Made by a program: the position numbers and the translations under genes
The notes under the pieces: generated by a model
The model's database searches: none
Seen by the model: the letters and a program-made list of their open reading frames with translations, nothing else
What the model was told of the DNA's origin: nothing
Part shown: in pieces, positions 21,448 through 32,090 of the stretch
Layout of the letters: each line of letters starts with the position of its first letter
How positions within the stretch are numbered: the first letter of the stretch is position 1
DNA from: Saturnia japonica
Lineage: Eukaryota; Arthropoda; Insecta; Lepidoptera; Saturniidae
DNA: 64,000 nucleotides
Direction of reading: 5' to 3'
Assembly: GCA_033032175.1 (NCBI GenBank)
Contig: CM065331.1
Span: forward strand, 8,370,370 to 8,434,369

Positions 21448-22750
21448 CAAGGTGTCCAGAACGGGTATCGGGTATTTGTTTTCGCGCCATATTCGAAACT
21501 GGGCGTCTAAATGGTGCGGGGAGGGGTTCGTGGCGTCCGCCATTTTGTGGAGTTTTAGTCACGATGGAACAGTACTCGGGGACGCATCGCGCATTTTGCG
21601 TACGAGCGTATTATCGTAATGGTGATTCAATAGTGACTGCTCAACGTCTCTATCGTGCGGAATATCGTACACGCCACGCGCCAAGTGACGATAGCATTAG
21701 GAAATGGATCAGGATGTTCGAGATTACAGGTGCGACAGTTAAAATTCAAAACTCTGGTCGTCCTCGTTCAGTTCGCGATGAAGAAACAATTGAAGAAGTT
21801 GAGGCGTCGGTTCGTCAAAATCCGTCTTTATCCATCCGAAAGCGAAGCCAAGCGTTGAACATCAAAAAATCGTCTTTACATTTGATTTTAAAGAAAGACT
21901 TACATCTAAAAGCCTATAAAATTCAATTGGTCCAAGAATTGAAGGATACGGAATATGCTAATCGACTGAATTTTGCGAACGAAATGCTGCAGCGATTTAA
22001 CAACTTTAACAACATACTGTTCAGTGACGAAGCAAATTTTCACCTGAATGGTCATGTTAATAAGCAGAATTGTCGGTACTGGGCAGTGGAGAATCCGAGA
22101 CAAAAGCATGAACGACCCCTGCATAGCCCAAAGGTCGTTGTTTGGGCCACTATGTCTGCTAAAGGCATAATTGGTCCTTATTTTCACGAAGATCAACGAG
22201 GCCGAGCAATTAATGTGAATAGTGACCGTTATTGCGATATGTTGCGAAATTTTTTGGTCCCAGAGTTGCAGGAGTTTGCAGGTTTCAACTCAAGAACGTG
22301 GTTCCAGCAAGATGGGGCCACTTGCCATACCTCAAATGACTCAATGGAAGTTGTTAACGAATTATTCCCTAATAAAGTCATTTCGCGAAGGGGTAACATC
22401 AACTGGCCTCCCAGAAGCCCCGACCTTAGCCCGCTTGACTATTTTGCATGGGGATACCTTAAAAGTAAGGTTTATCAAAACAATCCGACGAATCTAACCC
22501 AGTTAAAGCAAAACATCAGGTCAGAAATGGCAGCAATATCGATAGCTATGTGTCAACGTGTTATCGCCAATCTTCGTTTCCGTTTAGAAGAGTGCCAGCA
22601 ACGTAACGGTCATCATTTGGATAACATCATCTTTTCCAAATAATTCTCCAATTCATATGCTAATAATATACAATAAACTTTTTTATTGCATACAAATAAT
22701 TTTTGTTTCATTGAACTTACAAATACCCGATACCCTTTCTGGACACCTTG
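21448..22750 (+). mobile_element. intact Tc1/mariner-superfamily transposon (DD41D type)
   Basis: Inverted terminal repeats of 32 bp lie at 21448-21479 and 22719-22750. Both begin CAAGGTGTCCAGAA and differ at one position out of 32. A TA dinucleotide flanks each end (21446-21447, 22751-22752), the target duplication of this superfamily. The 1303 bp element carries one uninterrupted transposase frame. Nearly identical ends and an open frame suggest a recent insertion. Confidence 0.93.
21564..22643 (+). CDS. Tc1/mariner transposase, DD41D catalytic triad, 359 aa
   Basis: Cut-and-paste DNA transposase. Residues 5-110 hold helix-turn-helix type DNA-binding segments (RAFCVRAYYRNGDSIVTAQR; SLSIRKRSQALNIKKSSLHL). 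The catalytic core shows D155 (ILFSDEANFH), D250 (WFQQDGATCH) and D292 (SPDLSPLDYF). Residue spacing is 94 between the first two and 41 between the last two, so the triad is DD41D, as known for the rosa/VISITOR group of the superfamily. The start is set at 21564 (acgATGG). The frame is open upstream to 21432, but that would begin outside the terminal repeat and cannot be the element's own start. The stop is TAA at 22641. No frameshift or internal stop. Confidence 0.93.
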   Translation: MEQYSGTHRAFCVRAYYRNGDSIVTAQRLYRAEYRTRHAPSDDSIRKWIRMFEITGATVKIQNSGRPRSVRDEETIEEVEASVRQNPSLSIRKRSQALNIKKSSLHLILKKDLHLKAYKIQLVQELKDTEYANRLNFANEMLQRFNNFNNILFSDEANFHLNGHVNKQNCRYWAVENPRQKHERPLHSPKVVVWATMSAKGIIGPYFHEDQRGRAINVNSDRYCDMLRNFLVPELQEFAGFNSRTWFQQDGATCHTSNDSMEVVNELFPNKVISRRGNINWPPRSPDLSPLDYFAWGYLKSKVYQNNPTNLTQLKQNIRSEMAAISIAMCQRVIANLRFRLEECQQRNGHHLDNIIFSK

Positions 22751-22752
22751 TA

Positions 22753-22802
22753 TTAGATTCTACAATAAACTTCCTGAGCATATTAATTATTTCTCGGTTA
22801 CT
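22753..22802 (+). pseudogene. possible small LINE remnant
   Basis: A short open segment reads IRFYNKLPEHI, which resembles the 'YNKLP' motif near the C-terminus of some insect LINE polyproteins. It is too short to be sure and has no other support. Confidence 0.25.
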
Positions 22803-23085
22803 CATAAGCCTAATGGTCGTAAGCGCGACTGCTATGATCGAGGTTCTTCTGGGTTCTGGATTCCCGGGTCGAGCTATGTGTTATTGGGTTTTTCTATGAA
22901 ATACTCAGTAGCAGCTCGGAGTTTGGCTTTGTGCCCGATTAATGGCAATAGGCTCGTCTCCTAACATCGTCTCCTACATGGGACCTAAAAAAACATACAC
23001 GGCGAACTGTGGGTGTACATTAATTAGTACACCTCTGCCTAACCCTTCGGTGTTACAGACGTGATGGTATGTATGTATGTGTATG
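22803..23085 (+). repeat. family B tRNA-derived SINE, copy 3 (longest)
   Basis: Starts 'ataagcctaatggtcgtaag', with a tRNA-like head, then 'ctcagtagcagctcggagtt', 'gattaatggcaataggctcg', 'cggcgaactgtgggtgtaca' and 'acctctgcctaacccttcgg'. It ends in a 'gtatgtatgtatgt' tail, the simple-repeat 3' end expected for a SINE. Confidence 0.8.
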
Positions 23086-23119
23086 TTAATAAATTCATGA
23101 ATACTGTAACTTTTATTGT

Positions 23120-23370
23120 AGAGTGGATCATTACGTGAATGGTGGTGATGTCTGGAAGTGACTTTTTCACATTACATCCAATAAAAATATGAATGAACTG
23201 TAAAATATAAAGTTAAATAAAAACACTAAAACAAAAATATTGATAAACCTGATCGAGTTTCTTACCGGTTCTTCTCGATGTCTGGGAAATTTTCCGAACC
23301 GGCAGTAGTGTTTGACGTTCATAAGTGCCTTCTTAGGGCCTACATTGAATAAATATTTTTGTTTTTTATG
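23120..23370 (+). repeat. family F repeat
   Basis: Shows 'gtggatcattacgtgaatgg', 'gatgtctggaagtgact', 'gatcgagtttcttaccggtt', 'cttctcgatgtctgggaa' and 'ttccgaaccggcagtagtgt', ending with 'aataaatatttttgtttttt'. The same order recurs around 30005-30610, where another element splits it. Confidence 0.6.
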
Positions 23371-23484
23371 TTTATTTTGAAATGCTTACCGAAAGGTCAC
23401 TTCGAAGATGGTAGCTAGCCACGTGAGCATTGGAAAATGACCTTAATATAACATTATTTTTATATTTAGGCTGTAATGTCAATC

Positions 23485-23660
23485 AAACCATCACTAACAT
23501 TAGCGCGTTGGCGGAATTGAACTCCCCTACCTCAAGACACTCTGGAAACTCTACTCAACACAAGAACACAATACAAATTAATTTGACTTCGAACTTCTGT
23601 ATGGTGGAGACAGTCCACCAGTCGGACTGCCCTAAATAGAGAGAAATAGCAAAAAAAATT
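23485..23660 (+). repeat. family J repeat
   Basis: Landmarks are 'tagcgcgttggcggaattga', 'agacactctggaaactctac', 'aagaacacaatacaaattaa' and 'ggactgccctaaatagagag', aligning with the J copy in AP-3 sigma intron 5. Confidence 0.5.
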
Positions 23661-24250
23661 CTCTATTCCCTACATCTCTTAACATCAAAGCATAAACGTA
23701 CCTATCAACGATTTTCACTGTATACGTCGTGGTCGGGATGCGGTTGGGCTTTTAAATAGTCTTTCCATAAAGTCCGTTTTTACTATTACCATGAAGTTTA
23801 TAAGAATAATTCTCAGTAGAAAAGTTACTGCTTATTAGTTTGGCACTGTTACAAAAGTGTCTCATATCGGACGTTTAGAACCAAATGCCAAGATACGTTG
23901 GTTTATCTTAACTTATTAATTTCCCGGTTATGGGCAACCATTATTGTGTTAGAATGGGACGGTTGTATCTATTAACGAGTGTTAGAAAGAGACGCTGAAC
24001 GTTTTTTATATAAGACAGTATGGGCGGTGTTCGTTTGATTATTTCGTGGTTTATACACAGGCTGTGTATTTTTGATTAAAATACATTCCTTGAATTATTT
24101 CACCTTTTTTGTCGAGATACTTAATTAACAACATGGAAACTTCTTGTTCACATAGCAGGTTATTAAATAATTATATTCTTTAATTGACTCGGTTTAATAA
24201 AAATATTTTTTTTTGTAGGCGCAGTTATGTACATGTACATGTAAGTTATG
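23661..24250. other. no recognisable gene
   Basis: AT-rich non-coding DNA. A short near-palindrome 'atgtacatgtacat' lies at 24227-24240. Confidence 0.35.
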
Positions 24251-24254
24251 TACA

Positions 24255-24370
24255 TACGCTACATTCCAAAAATAACGGTGGCCACCGATAGATCAGTAAT
24301 CCATCGACGGTCGTTGCTGTCATGCCAGCCTGCAAGCCTTCCGGCAACAGAATATAACACTGGCTGATCC
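24255..24370 (-). repeat. family G (LINE 3' tail), minus strand
   Basis: The complement carries 'gcaggctggcatgacagcaa' and 'catcggtggccaccgttat'-type words of the LINE tail family. A + strand copy follows at 24590-24735, making an inverted pair. Confidence 0.45.
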
Positions 24371-24589
24371 CGAAACGCGACGGACCATAAAAAAGAGTTA
24401 TTGTAACAGATTTATTACCATGTGTATGGTGATTGTGATCCAATCGACCACTTCTATCTACGTATCTCCCTACCATTTATCTACTCTACCTATTTGATTA
24501 CTAGACATATTCAGGATGTGATGAAAAGGCCCTTATAGTGACTAGCTTTTGTGTGTCGTGATTTGGAATCAGCTTGTGCATATCCACTT

Positions 24590-24735
24590 TAATTTATGCA
24601 GGCCGACTTGACAGTGGCTATCATCGAGGGATTACTGATCTATCGGTGTTCACCGTTATGTTTGGATTGTACATTGCTTACCATCAACTACAATACAATG
24701 AAATTACTGTACCACTATTAAAAAAAAATAGTCGT
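24590..24735 (+). repeat. family G (LINE 3' tail), plus strand
   Basis: 'atgcaggccgacttgacagt', 'gggattactgatctatcggt', 'gttcaccgttatgtttggat' and 'accatcaactacaatacaat' match the tail at 37190-37345, including the A-rich end 'ttaaaaaaaaatag'. Confidence 0.5.
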
Positions 24736-25374
24736 GATCTAGTCAGAAATAGTTGTGTAGGTTTGCACCCTGCATAGGTGCTCTATAGTAGCGCAAAAAA
24801 GTAAACTGTGCTTTATGGTAAGCACAATATAATCTAAAAACAACCACAACATTTAAAAAATACATGCATAGAGGTCTTTTAGAAAAATAAATAGAACAGC
24901 ACTAGAATTTAGCAACCGCCATTAATACATGCAGTGCTGTCGATAATAATCTTCTTAATTTTTATTATTTTATTATTGTAATATTATCTCCACTAAAAAT
25001 TAATTAAAAATAATAAATCAGGAACATAAATTGAAATACTATTTTTAAAAAATACATATCTGAAATTGATATTTTGATTAGTTACTTTGTGTAATATGAC
25101 GTGACGAGCCGAGCTGCGTTTACGCGTAATATTGATTGACTATTTATGAAAGTGGGGCAGACTGAAAATCGGTGCTGCGTGGTGGAATGACCATTCATAG
25201 CATCAGCTGAGTCTGTCCATTGCCGAATTGTGTATGTAGGATTAATCTTTAAAATGTATTTTCTAAACATTTTTTGGCAATAAATTCTACATACTAAATA
25301 CAAAATAAATAGAAACTGGATATGCAATGGATGAAGTGAATCACTATGAAGCGATTTTAACAATATAATAATAA

Positions 25375-25545
25375 TAAGTTTTATTTGACCTCACACTTTA
25401 CAGATACAAACTTAATCTAAGACTTAAAAATCCACTTCACTTATGCAAAAAACCAAACTATATCACGCAAAATGTCACTAATATTACTTAATATAGGGTA
25501 AAAAAATGAATTAAAAATAAAAACCGCAACATGTAACTTCAAGAT
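25375..25545 (+). repeat. family E fragment (3' half)
   Basis: 'aaaaatccacttcacttatg', 'accaaactatatcacgcaaa' and 'ataaaaaccgcaacatgtaa' match the distal half of family E. This copy keeps an uninterrupted 'aatgaattaaaaataaaaac' junction, where the copy at 36095 carries a Helitron-like insertion. Confidence 0.6.
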
Positions 25546-26065
25546 TCCGACAAAAACATCATGGACTCTTTCAAACATAACGCGAAGAGACATTTGAGTA
25601 GAACGACATGACAGCGACGATTGAGATTAATATTATTCAACCATTCATTCAAATATTAATCGTTCATTCAAAATTTTCGGACAGCCTGTACACAATAAGT
25701 TAGTGTATAAACGGGATAATTTGTACCAGTGATAGCGCGAACGTACGGACACAATATCTCTTCTAATGTTTATATTTATTACCTTCATTTCGTTTTTAGA
25801 GATGTGGTCGCTTAGTTGAAATAAACTTATTATCGAAGGCGCGGATTCAAATCCCCTTCGTGTTGCATTTTTCTATCGAAACCGTATTAAATTTAATAAA
25901 TAATGTAAACATACGTGTGACGTCACACGATACTAGTCGGACATTTTTGTTCACCTTATATGTTCATATAAAATAGGATTCAAGACATACAGATATCAAT
26001 ATAAAATCATTAGAAGTCATCTATAGGTACCTACGTAGGTATTAATTAATAAAGTTAGGTTTGGT

Positions 26066-26386
26066 TAGGTTTTATTTAATATATAAATTTGAAGTTTCTG
26101 TTTGTAATGTCAAAATAACATATTCTTACAAGATGCATATGAAGAATATAATATAGTACTTATAGTAATATTAAAAAAAAAAAACGATTTATTTCATTTT
26201 GGTTGCCTGTTTTTTCTTTTAGTTCTGGCTTATCTCCGAAACGGTTGGACGGATTTTGACGGGACTTTCACTGGTAGATAGCTGATGTTTTATGGAGTAA
26301 CTTAGACTAATATTATTTTAGAAAAATAATTAGGGTTCCGCGCATATGAAATAAATTTAACACGGGTGAAACCTTGGGGCACAGCT
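26066..26386 (+). mobile_element. Helitron-like family D, internally deleted copy
   Basis: Shares 'ttctgtttgtaatgtcaaaa', 'ctccgaaacggttggacgga', 'gatagctgatgttttatgga' and an end '...cttggggcacagctat'. The terminal CTAG is mutated to CTAT and the middle third is missing. Confidence 0.6.
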
Positions 26387-26389
26387 ATT

Positions 26390-27515
26390 TAGAAATACAA
26401 AGATAGAACACAACTGTCTAATATACAATAATAAATGTATAGTTTCAATGTTCAATACAAGTTTTTTCCTTCAAGCTGTAAGTATGGGAGTTATTACTTT
26501 ATGAATAAAGAAATGTCAAACATAACTTGGCAAGTAATGATATAAGTTTTTTAACTACATTAGCAAGACTACGGCGCTGTAAGTGATGGGAAGCGAACTT
26601 CTTCGTTGATTGTTTAAAAAATATTTATTAGAGAAAATTAATAACATTTATTTATTTGCTTAAATTAAAAAAAAAATATGGTTAAGCAAACAATTTGTGC
26701 TTTAACCTATCAAATCATACTGATGAAAGATATAAATAATTGTTTATGGAAATTATAAAATCTTTAATTCCAAATTTAAAATAAATTATTTACAACACTG
26801 GCCGCGAATAAGTCTGTGAACACTTTATCGCATAACGCGTTAAACGTCGACTTAAATTATTTCGAAAAAAAAAAGAATGTCGCCGAACAAATTTATATAC
26901 GGCGACAGTAGATTTGAATTCGAAACGCTCTTATTCTTATTTTGAATTTGTTTTCGTCGGCAATACTGTTCGGCTTGCAGTGATGTTGAGTTGACAAATA
27001 TTGTTTTTTTTTTAAATCAATTAATTTCGAAAAAGGAATAACCGATATTAAAAATCTAAATGATTTTTTTTGGATTATTTATTTATTAATTTGATTTTTT
27101 TGTATTTTGAATGCATTTAACTAACATTAATTAATTTTTAAAATATAAAAAATAATTTAACGTTTTGTAAAATAGCATTGGTTATTTTAATTTAATTACA
27201 CGTTATACTAACTTGTCACATAGCTTTGTTATAATCTCAGCAAGATTAAAGTAAACTGCATAAGGAACACGAGGCTAAAAAGCAGAAAATACCAAATTCT
27301 TTAGATAAAAATTTCTTTTAAAATGTTTTTAAATCTGAATAAAAGGCACGATTGAAATAATGTAATTAAAAAGTAACGAATTATATGGGGCTCATAGTAC
27401 TGACTAGGTGATATAGTACGAAGTTTAGGGAGTGCCCACTTGTTTTTGAGAAAACTTACACAAAAGTTCATATCACTTTCAGTGCAATACAATTTTGTTA
27501 GTGACATAGTTTTAA
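26390..27515. other. very AT-rich gene-free stretch
   Basis: No exons or recognisable elements. The only higher-GC part is about 26800-27000 (cgttaaacgtcgac, gtcgccgaac, gtcggcaatactgttcgg), with no coding frame. Confidence 0.4.
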
Positions 27516-27519
27516 GGCA

Positions 27520-27700
27520 TTTACTAATTCTCGCCTAGCCAGCTCCCATCCTCAAGTTGACAGTCTGTAGCCAAGCACCTATAGGTGTGTTTTGGCAGCT
27601 GCACTTGAGAACAAGTGCTCCCACTAGGTTTAGCGTGTAACCATCTTCTCTCACATCGTCACCTATCACCAGGTGAGATTGTATCCAAAAGGTAAAACTT
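27520..27700 (+). repeat. family C SINE, 3' part
   Basis: Carries 'ctcaagttgacagtctgtag', 'caagcacctataggtgtgtt', 'ggcagctgcacttgagaaca' and 'caccaggtgagattgtatcc'. The tRNA-like head is missing, i.e. a 5' truncation as expected for retroposition. Confidence 0.55.
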
Positions 27701-28224
27701 TAAATAATTAAAAATTAACAATAAAGTAATGTAATAAAATTTGAAAAATAAACTTCTAAAACGTAACGTCTCTACGGATGTTTAGTTCTAAAACGTTTCT
27801 GATTTCAAAATTCGGTAGGACATTACGCGTATCAACCGCGATTTTTCATTGGCCCCTTTTAAAAAAGGAACTGCGTTTATTTTGTTTTTTTTTTGTTGTT
27901 TATATTTAACGGCTCTAAGTTACTGAGCGCAGGGCAGGTACTTTATTTTATGTAAGCCGGCATTTCTTATAAATGCATTTACTTAATTGACTTTTTTTAG
28001 TTTGATAACAAATTTATTCCTTGGAAACGCTGACCCGCCTCCGTTTCAAAGAATCGTCCTTGTGTGGTTCTTTAATGTAATCACTATGTATTAATTATTT
28101 GTATATAATAAATACTCATTTATACTTAAGTCTTTTGCTGAGTGGTAGTAAACGACGACTGTGATATTTGTGTCCAATTGAATTGCGACCACCATACACC
28201 AAGTGGTAACACCCGCAATAGACC

Positions 28225-28790
28225 ACTTTTTTTTTTTAGAACTGACTATACTGTTAGCCTTAGGAGCCCTGGAGCCTCTGACGGCTTTCACAGCTTCACC
28301 GGACTTGGGGGCGAGCGCTTAGGGCACTCTGCCGCGAAAGTTTTTAGACAACTCGCGAACAAGAGTGCCAAAGTAGCCGGACCTCGGCTGGGCGGTTATC
28401 GCGATTGCAAATAAGTCGCGATCTGCCTAATTCGCTATTCGTAGATTGGAGCTAACTAATATATACTTATATGCATGCTCTCTTCTTCCTGGGAGGAAGG
28501 AAGGACACATGCGTATGTGTATTTCGTGATCGGAAAATTTTTCTACACTCGCAAAAAAAGAAAAAAAAGGTTCCTTACAGAACCTATGTGTACCTGTGTG
28601 GTGTGCACGTAATGTGTGCGTGTAATGTTGTAATGTGCAATGTTTATGTGGGTAGCTAAGTGTTGCACGTATAGTGTCACTTTGTATCGCGCGGGCGGCT
28701 GCCTGACCCAAGGGCTTCACACCGAGGAACGGACCTAGACCCACTATTACCAACGCTTAGGCAGATTTTATAGTGACGCTTGTAACCGCG
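28225..28790 (+). repeat. family H repeat, longest copy
   Basis: After a T9 tract: 'agaactgactatactgttag', 'ctgacggctttcacagcttc', 'cggttatcgcgattgcaaat', 'cttcttcctgggaggaagga', then 'ggttccttacagaacctatg' and 'gcggctgcctgacccaaggg', ending near 'acgcttaggcagattttata'. Parts recur at 20345, 29614, 41555, 47722 with 48757, 54205, 56037 and reversed 55200. Open frames through it differ between copies, so I treat it as non-coding. Confidence 0.55.
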
Positions 28791-29164
28791 CGTACGGTGT
28801 CGCGTTCGCAAATGCGACAAATGTTTGTGGTATCTACCTAAGATATTTTTATAAGTGTAGATGCGTTACCCGTGCTCTATTTTGGTAATATTAAAGTCAG
28901 GTAATTGCCTGACATTTTCTTAGTCACGTACTACCCAGTATAAAGGTTGCACATCAATAAAACTCAAAATATATATTCATTTCATCCTGACAACAAAAAT
29001 AACATATAATGTCTTTCATATTCTTTCCCTTTTTTGCGTACAATGTGACTTAATGTATTATTTTTTAGTATTTGTGTACCTATAGTTTAATTACGCTGTT
29101 TTTTAGAGTAATGATGTTGGCGTATGACACGCCTATATATAAAATGCCATTGGTACTACCCTCG

Positions 29165-29425
29165 TTTTTAACTGACTTCAACAAAGATGGGAGGTTACTC
29201 AAGTCGAATGTATATTTTTTTATGGATCTTCAGCCATAACTTCTTTTTTTATTGACCGATTTGTATGGTTTTCTTTTTGTTGGATAGTGGATACCTCAAG
29301 GGTGGACTGGACCACAACTATCACCTTTTAATTTCATTACACTTTTTGTCATTTGACTTTGGAGTTCGAAGATACACAAGGGAACTCTTCAAAATCATTA
29401 AAGTTGGTTTTATTTTTCGTTAAAA
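29165..29425 (+). repeat. family A repeat
   Basis: 'ttaactgacttcaacaaaga', 'gggaggttactcaagtcgaa', 'gtggatacctcaagggtgga' and 'gagttcgaagatacacaagg'. A short unrelated insertion sits after 'gggtgga'. Confidence 0.6.
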
Positions 29426-29613
29426 CTTGTCTTGTATTGTTTCGTGTCTGACCCGCGTTCGTGTCGCCAGCGCTTTCTGACTGCGCACGGTCGGCACCTC
29501 TACTGCGGTCAAGGAGCGTCCCATTTCCACGTTGATAGGAAGTCCTGATATTTGTTGTCTTGTGTTCATATACCCATTTATACAAGACGAAGGACCGCGC
29601 GACACTAAACTCG

Positions 29614-29960
29614 TAAAATTTTTTTTTAGAACTGACTTGCTCAAGTGTGTTAAAGTGGCCGTGCCTCAGTTTGGGCAGTTGCCGCGATTGCAAATAAGTT
29701 GCGATTTGACTAATTCCCTACACCTACAATTCGAGCTAACTAACATTTACATATGTACATGCCCCTGCCTCCTGGGAGGAAGGATAGAAACATTTAGTGA
29801 TCTCAAAGTATTTCTAATTAAAAAGCGTTTAAAAAAATAATCTCGGTACAGTTTTGCGCGGGCTTCTAAGCAACGCTTACCAAACGCGCTGGCCGTAAGC
29901 GTCATTATAAACTTAGCCTTAGATGTGTCATGTTCCGGGATTAGCCCGTATATATCCGTG
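29614..29960 (+). repeat. family H repeat, internally deleted copy
   Basis: 'tttagaactgact' is joined directly to 'gttgccgcgattgcaaataa', 'cgagctaactaacattta', 'cctcctgggaggaaggat' and 'gccgtaagcgtcattataaa'. Compared with 28225 the middle of the 5' part is missing. Confidence 0.5.
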
Positions 29961-30004
29961 TATGTATTAGTAATCAAGCAGGGATGTAGGAATCAGTTTT
30001 ACTG

Positions 30005-30610
30005 ACAAAAGGTGATTATAGTGTGGATCATTATGTGAATTATAGTGATGTCTGGAAGTGACTCCCTCTCTGTGCATACACTAAATTATTATTATTAACA
30101 TTTGTACAGTTTACAAAAAAAAGATAAACCCGATCGAGTTTCTTACCGGTTCTTCTTCTTCTTTTTTTTTCTAACTTGGCAACCGGTCCTCTTTAATGAA
30201 GACCATTACTGCCATTATCGAGTGAATTATAGTGTCATGTGTTATGACGATTCAGTATCCTAACAAGATGGTGGCTCCCTTGTTAGAACTTTCTAGGAAG
30301 ATTTTGTGGGATCTCAGAATGAATGCTTTCAGCTTATATTTATAATCCACTTCACTTATGCACAAAAACCAAACTATATCTCGCAAAACGCCACCAATAT
30401 TACATAATATAGGGTCAAAAACCTAAGTTAATGAATCAAAAATAAAAACCACAACAAGTCACTTCAAGATCCCGCCAAAAACCTCTTACCGTTTCTTCTC
30501 GATGTCTGGGACGTTTTCCGAACCGGCATTAGTGTTTTGATGTTCATAAGTGACTTCTTAAGGCCTAAATTGAATAAAAATTATTTTGATTTTGATTTTA
30601 GTATCCGACT
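30005..30610 (+). repeat. family F repeat split by an inserted family E element
   Basis: F is present as 30005-30154 (ending 'gagtttcttaccggttctt') and 30484-30610 (resuming 'tcttaccgtttcttctcgat', 'ccgaaccggcattagtgttt'). The split point is exactly inside the motif that is continuous in the copy at 23120. Confidence 0.7.
30155..30483 (+). mobile_element. family E element with 14 bp target duplication
   Basis: The 329 bp insert sits inside family F. It is flanked by tcttaccggttctt (30141-30154) and tcttaccgtttctt (30484-30497), a target-site duplication with one mismatch. Inside: 'aacaagatggtggctccctt', 'gttagaactttctagg', 'ccactacttcactt'-like words, 'accaaactatatctcgcaaa', 'cacttcaagatcccgccaaa'. 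No coding frame. The duplication length fits target-primed retroposition. Confidence 0.7.
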
Positions 30611-30784
30611 GGGTCGCGACCATATAATAGGTGTACACCTGCCATAGAGGCTTGGTTAGACATGACGCGTTCCGGAATCAACCAGCGTATGTTCAGTAAT
30701 CAACCGTGTGGTAGGAAAAGAACTCGACTGGGTAGAGACCATCACGTACATACTTTTCGCGTTTGAGTGCTTTAAACGCTCGCC

Positions 30785-30845
30785 CTAAAGCCACGGTGAA
30801 GCTGTAAAAGCCGCCTGAGGATCCAATATAGTCAGTATATTGTGA
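30785..30845 (-). repeat. family H 5' fragment, minus strand
   Basis: 'cacggtgaagctgtaaaagc' and 'atccaatatagtcagtatat' are the complement of the H start (actgtt..ggcttttacagcttcaccg). Confidence 0.4.
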
Positions 30846-31109
30846 AAAGCCGGTCACGGTGGTTTGTTTTGCCGCGTTTCAAGGTCTTCCAATGTTTTTG
30901 GGTTGAACCGTGATTACCATCAGACACAGTGAAGTCGCTCTGTCGTGCTACAATAATGAAGCCCCTCAAGTTGAAAATCTGTCGCTAAACACCAATATGT
31001 AGATAGTTTTCGCAATCGTATTAACTAGGTAGGTACATAGATATTTTCACATTTTGTTAATATAAAATTAGTTTATTTAATCAAGTGAGGTAGAGCACGT
31101 CGCAGATAA

Positions 31110-31290
31110 ATATTTTTGGAGATTTCTCTTTACTTGGGGTAGTTTGACTGGTGGAATACCTTCACCCTGCAGAAGATCGCAGCCAAATAACCTTGGCTTG
31201 TGTTCCTGCGGTAAGTAGGATTTCCAGAGCTCTTTACCATAAAGTGGGCCGTATGCTTGTTTGCCTCCTTAAGTGAATAAAGAAAAAAAA
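31110..31290 (-). repeat. family J repeat, minus strand
   Basis: 'cgcagccaaataaccttggc', 'gtaagtaggatttccagagc' and 'tcctt' are the complement of J landmarks (gctctggaaaccctactca; aaggttattt.ggctg). Confidence 0.45.
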
Positions 31291-31347
31291 AAAGTTTAAA
31301 TTTTATTCGTTTTAATAACGAAGACTTTTTTTAAGCCTCGTTATGCT

Positions 31348-31545
31348 ATGAAAATTGACATTCACTTTTTGCAATCGCTTTTTCAGATTACTATTCGACG
31401 GATGATTGACAAACGAATTAATTTTGTACGCCATTGGGAACTCTATTTACCCGTCAATTTGTCACGAATCTATTACAAGCTTGAAAAAGCGAACGATCTA
31501 AAAAAAAGATATTTAAAAGTATGGATACAGATAAAAAAAGATTAA
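31348..31545 (+). other. short ORF, unrecognised, probably not a gene
   Basis: A 65-codon frame rich in lysine, isoleucine and tyrosine, reading IRRMIDKRINFVRHWELYLP. No family is recognised, and composition is as expected from AT-rich DNA. Listed because the stretch has no other annotation. Confidence 0.12.
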
Positions 31546-31929
31546 GCTAAAGATGTCTACGTTGCAGGTTAAATCAAAGAGTCGTGTCCCGTAAAAAGCC
31601 TGGCCGCATAGAGTGACATCCGTAAAAATTGCCGCAATTAAAGTCGGAGGGAAAAAAATAAAACTACATTCAAAATTCAAAGATTCTCGAACGGACATTC
31701 GGAAGACAATAGCCCATTAGGAACCCGTAGATAAGTATCTAGACGACCCAATTGTAGTTCCTTTTTTGAATTTAGAGCGTGTTTTTTTTTTTGTTTTGAG
31801 TTCTTCGGCAAATGTTGAATAGTGAAACGGTATCAAGGATATTTAATTCCTAGAAATATTAGTATAAATAAATTCTACTATAACAATCCATGGTCACGGT
31901 TATACCTATTGCATTATCTATATATTTCA

Positions 31930-32090
31930 CCCCCTACCACTTTCAAGTTGAAAATTCTGGCACCAAGTAGGTACTTAGAGGTGTATTCCGGTAGCTGCTG
32001 TACTTTATAGCTAGTTTCTCTAAGCTTAGCGTGTTACTATCTTCAGCCACATTTTAACTTAAAATCACGTGAGATAGATTGTGTTCAGAC
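31930..32090 (+). repeat. family C SINE, 3' part, diverged
   Basis: 'ctttcaagttgaaaattctg', 'caccaagtaggtacttagag', 'tccggtagctgctgtac' and 'agcttagcgtgttactatct' follow the order of family C. Confidence 0.45.

Noticed and set aside
21432..21563. A longer transposase starting at 21432 (403 aa)
   Set aside because: That start lies outside the terminal inverted repeat and its codons run through the repeat; the element's own start is at 21564.
28142..28414. A conserved peptide encoded by family H (also at 56 kb)
   Set aside because: The similarity is explained by shared DNA repeat sequence. Differences between copies include as many amino-acid-changing as silent changes, and other copies break the frame.
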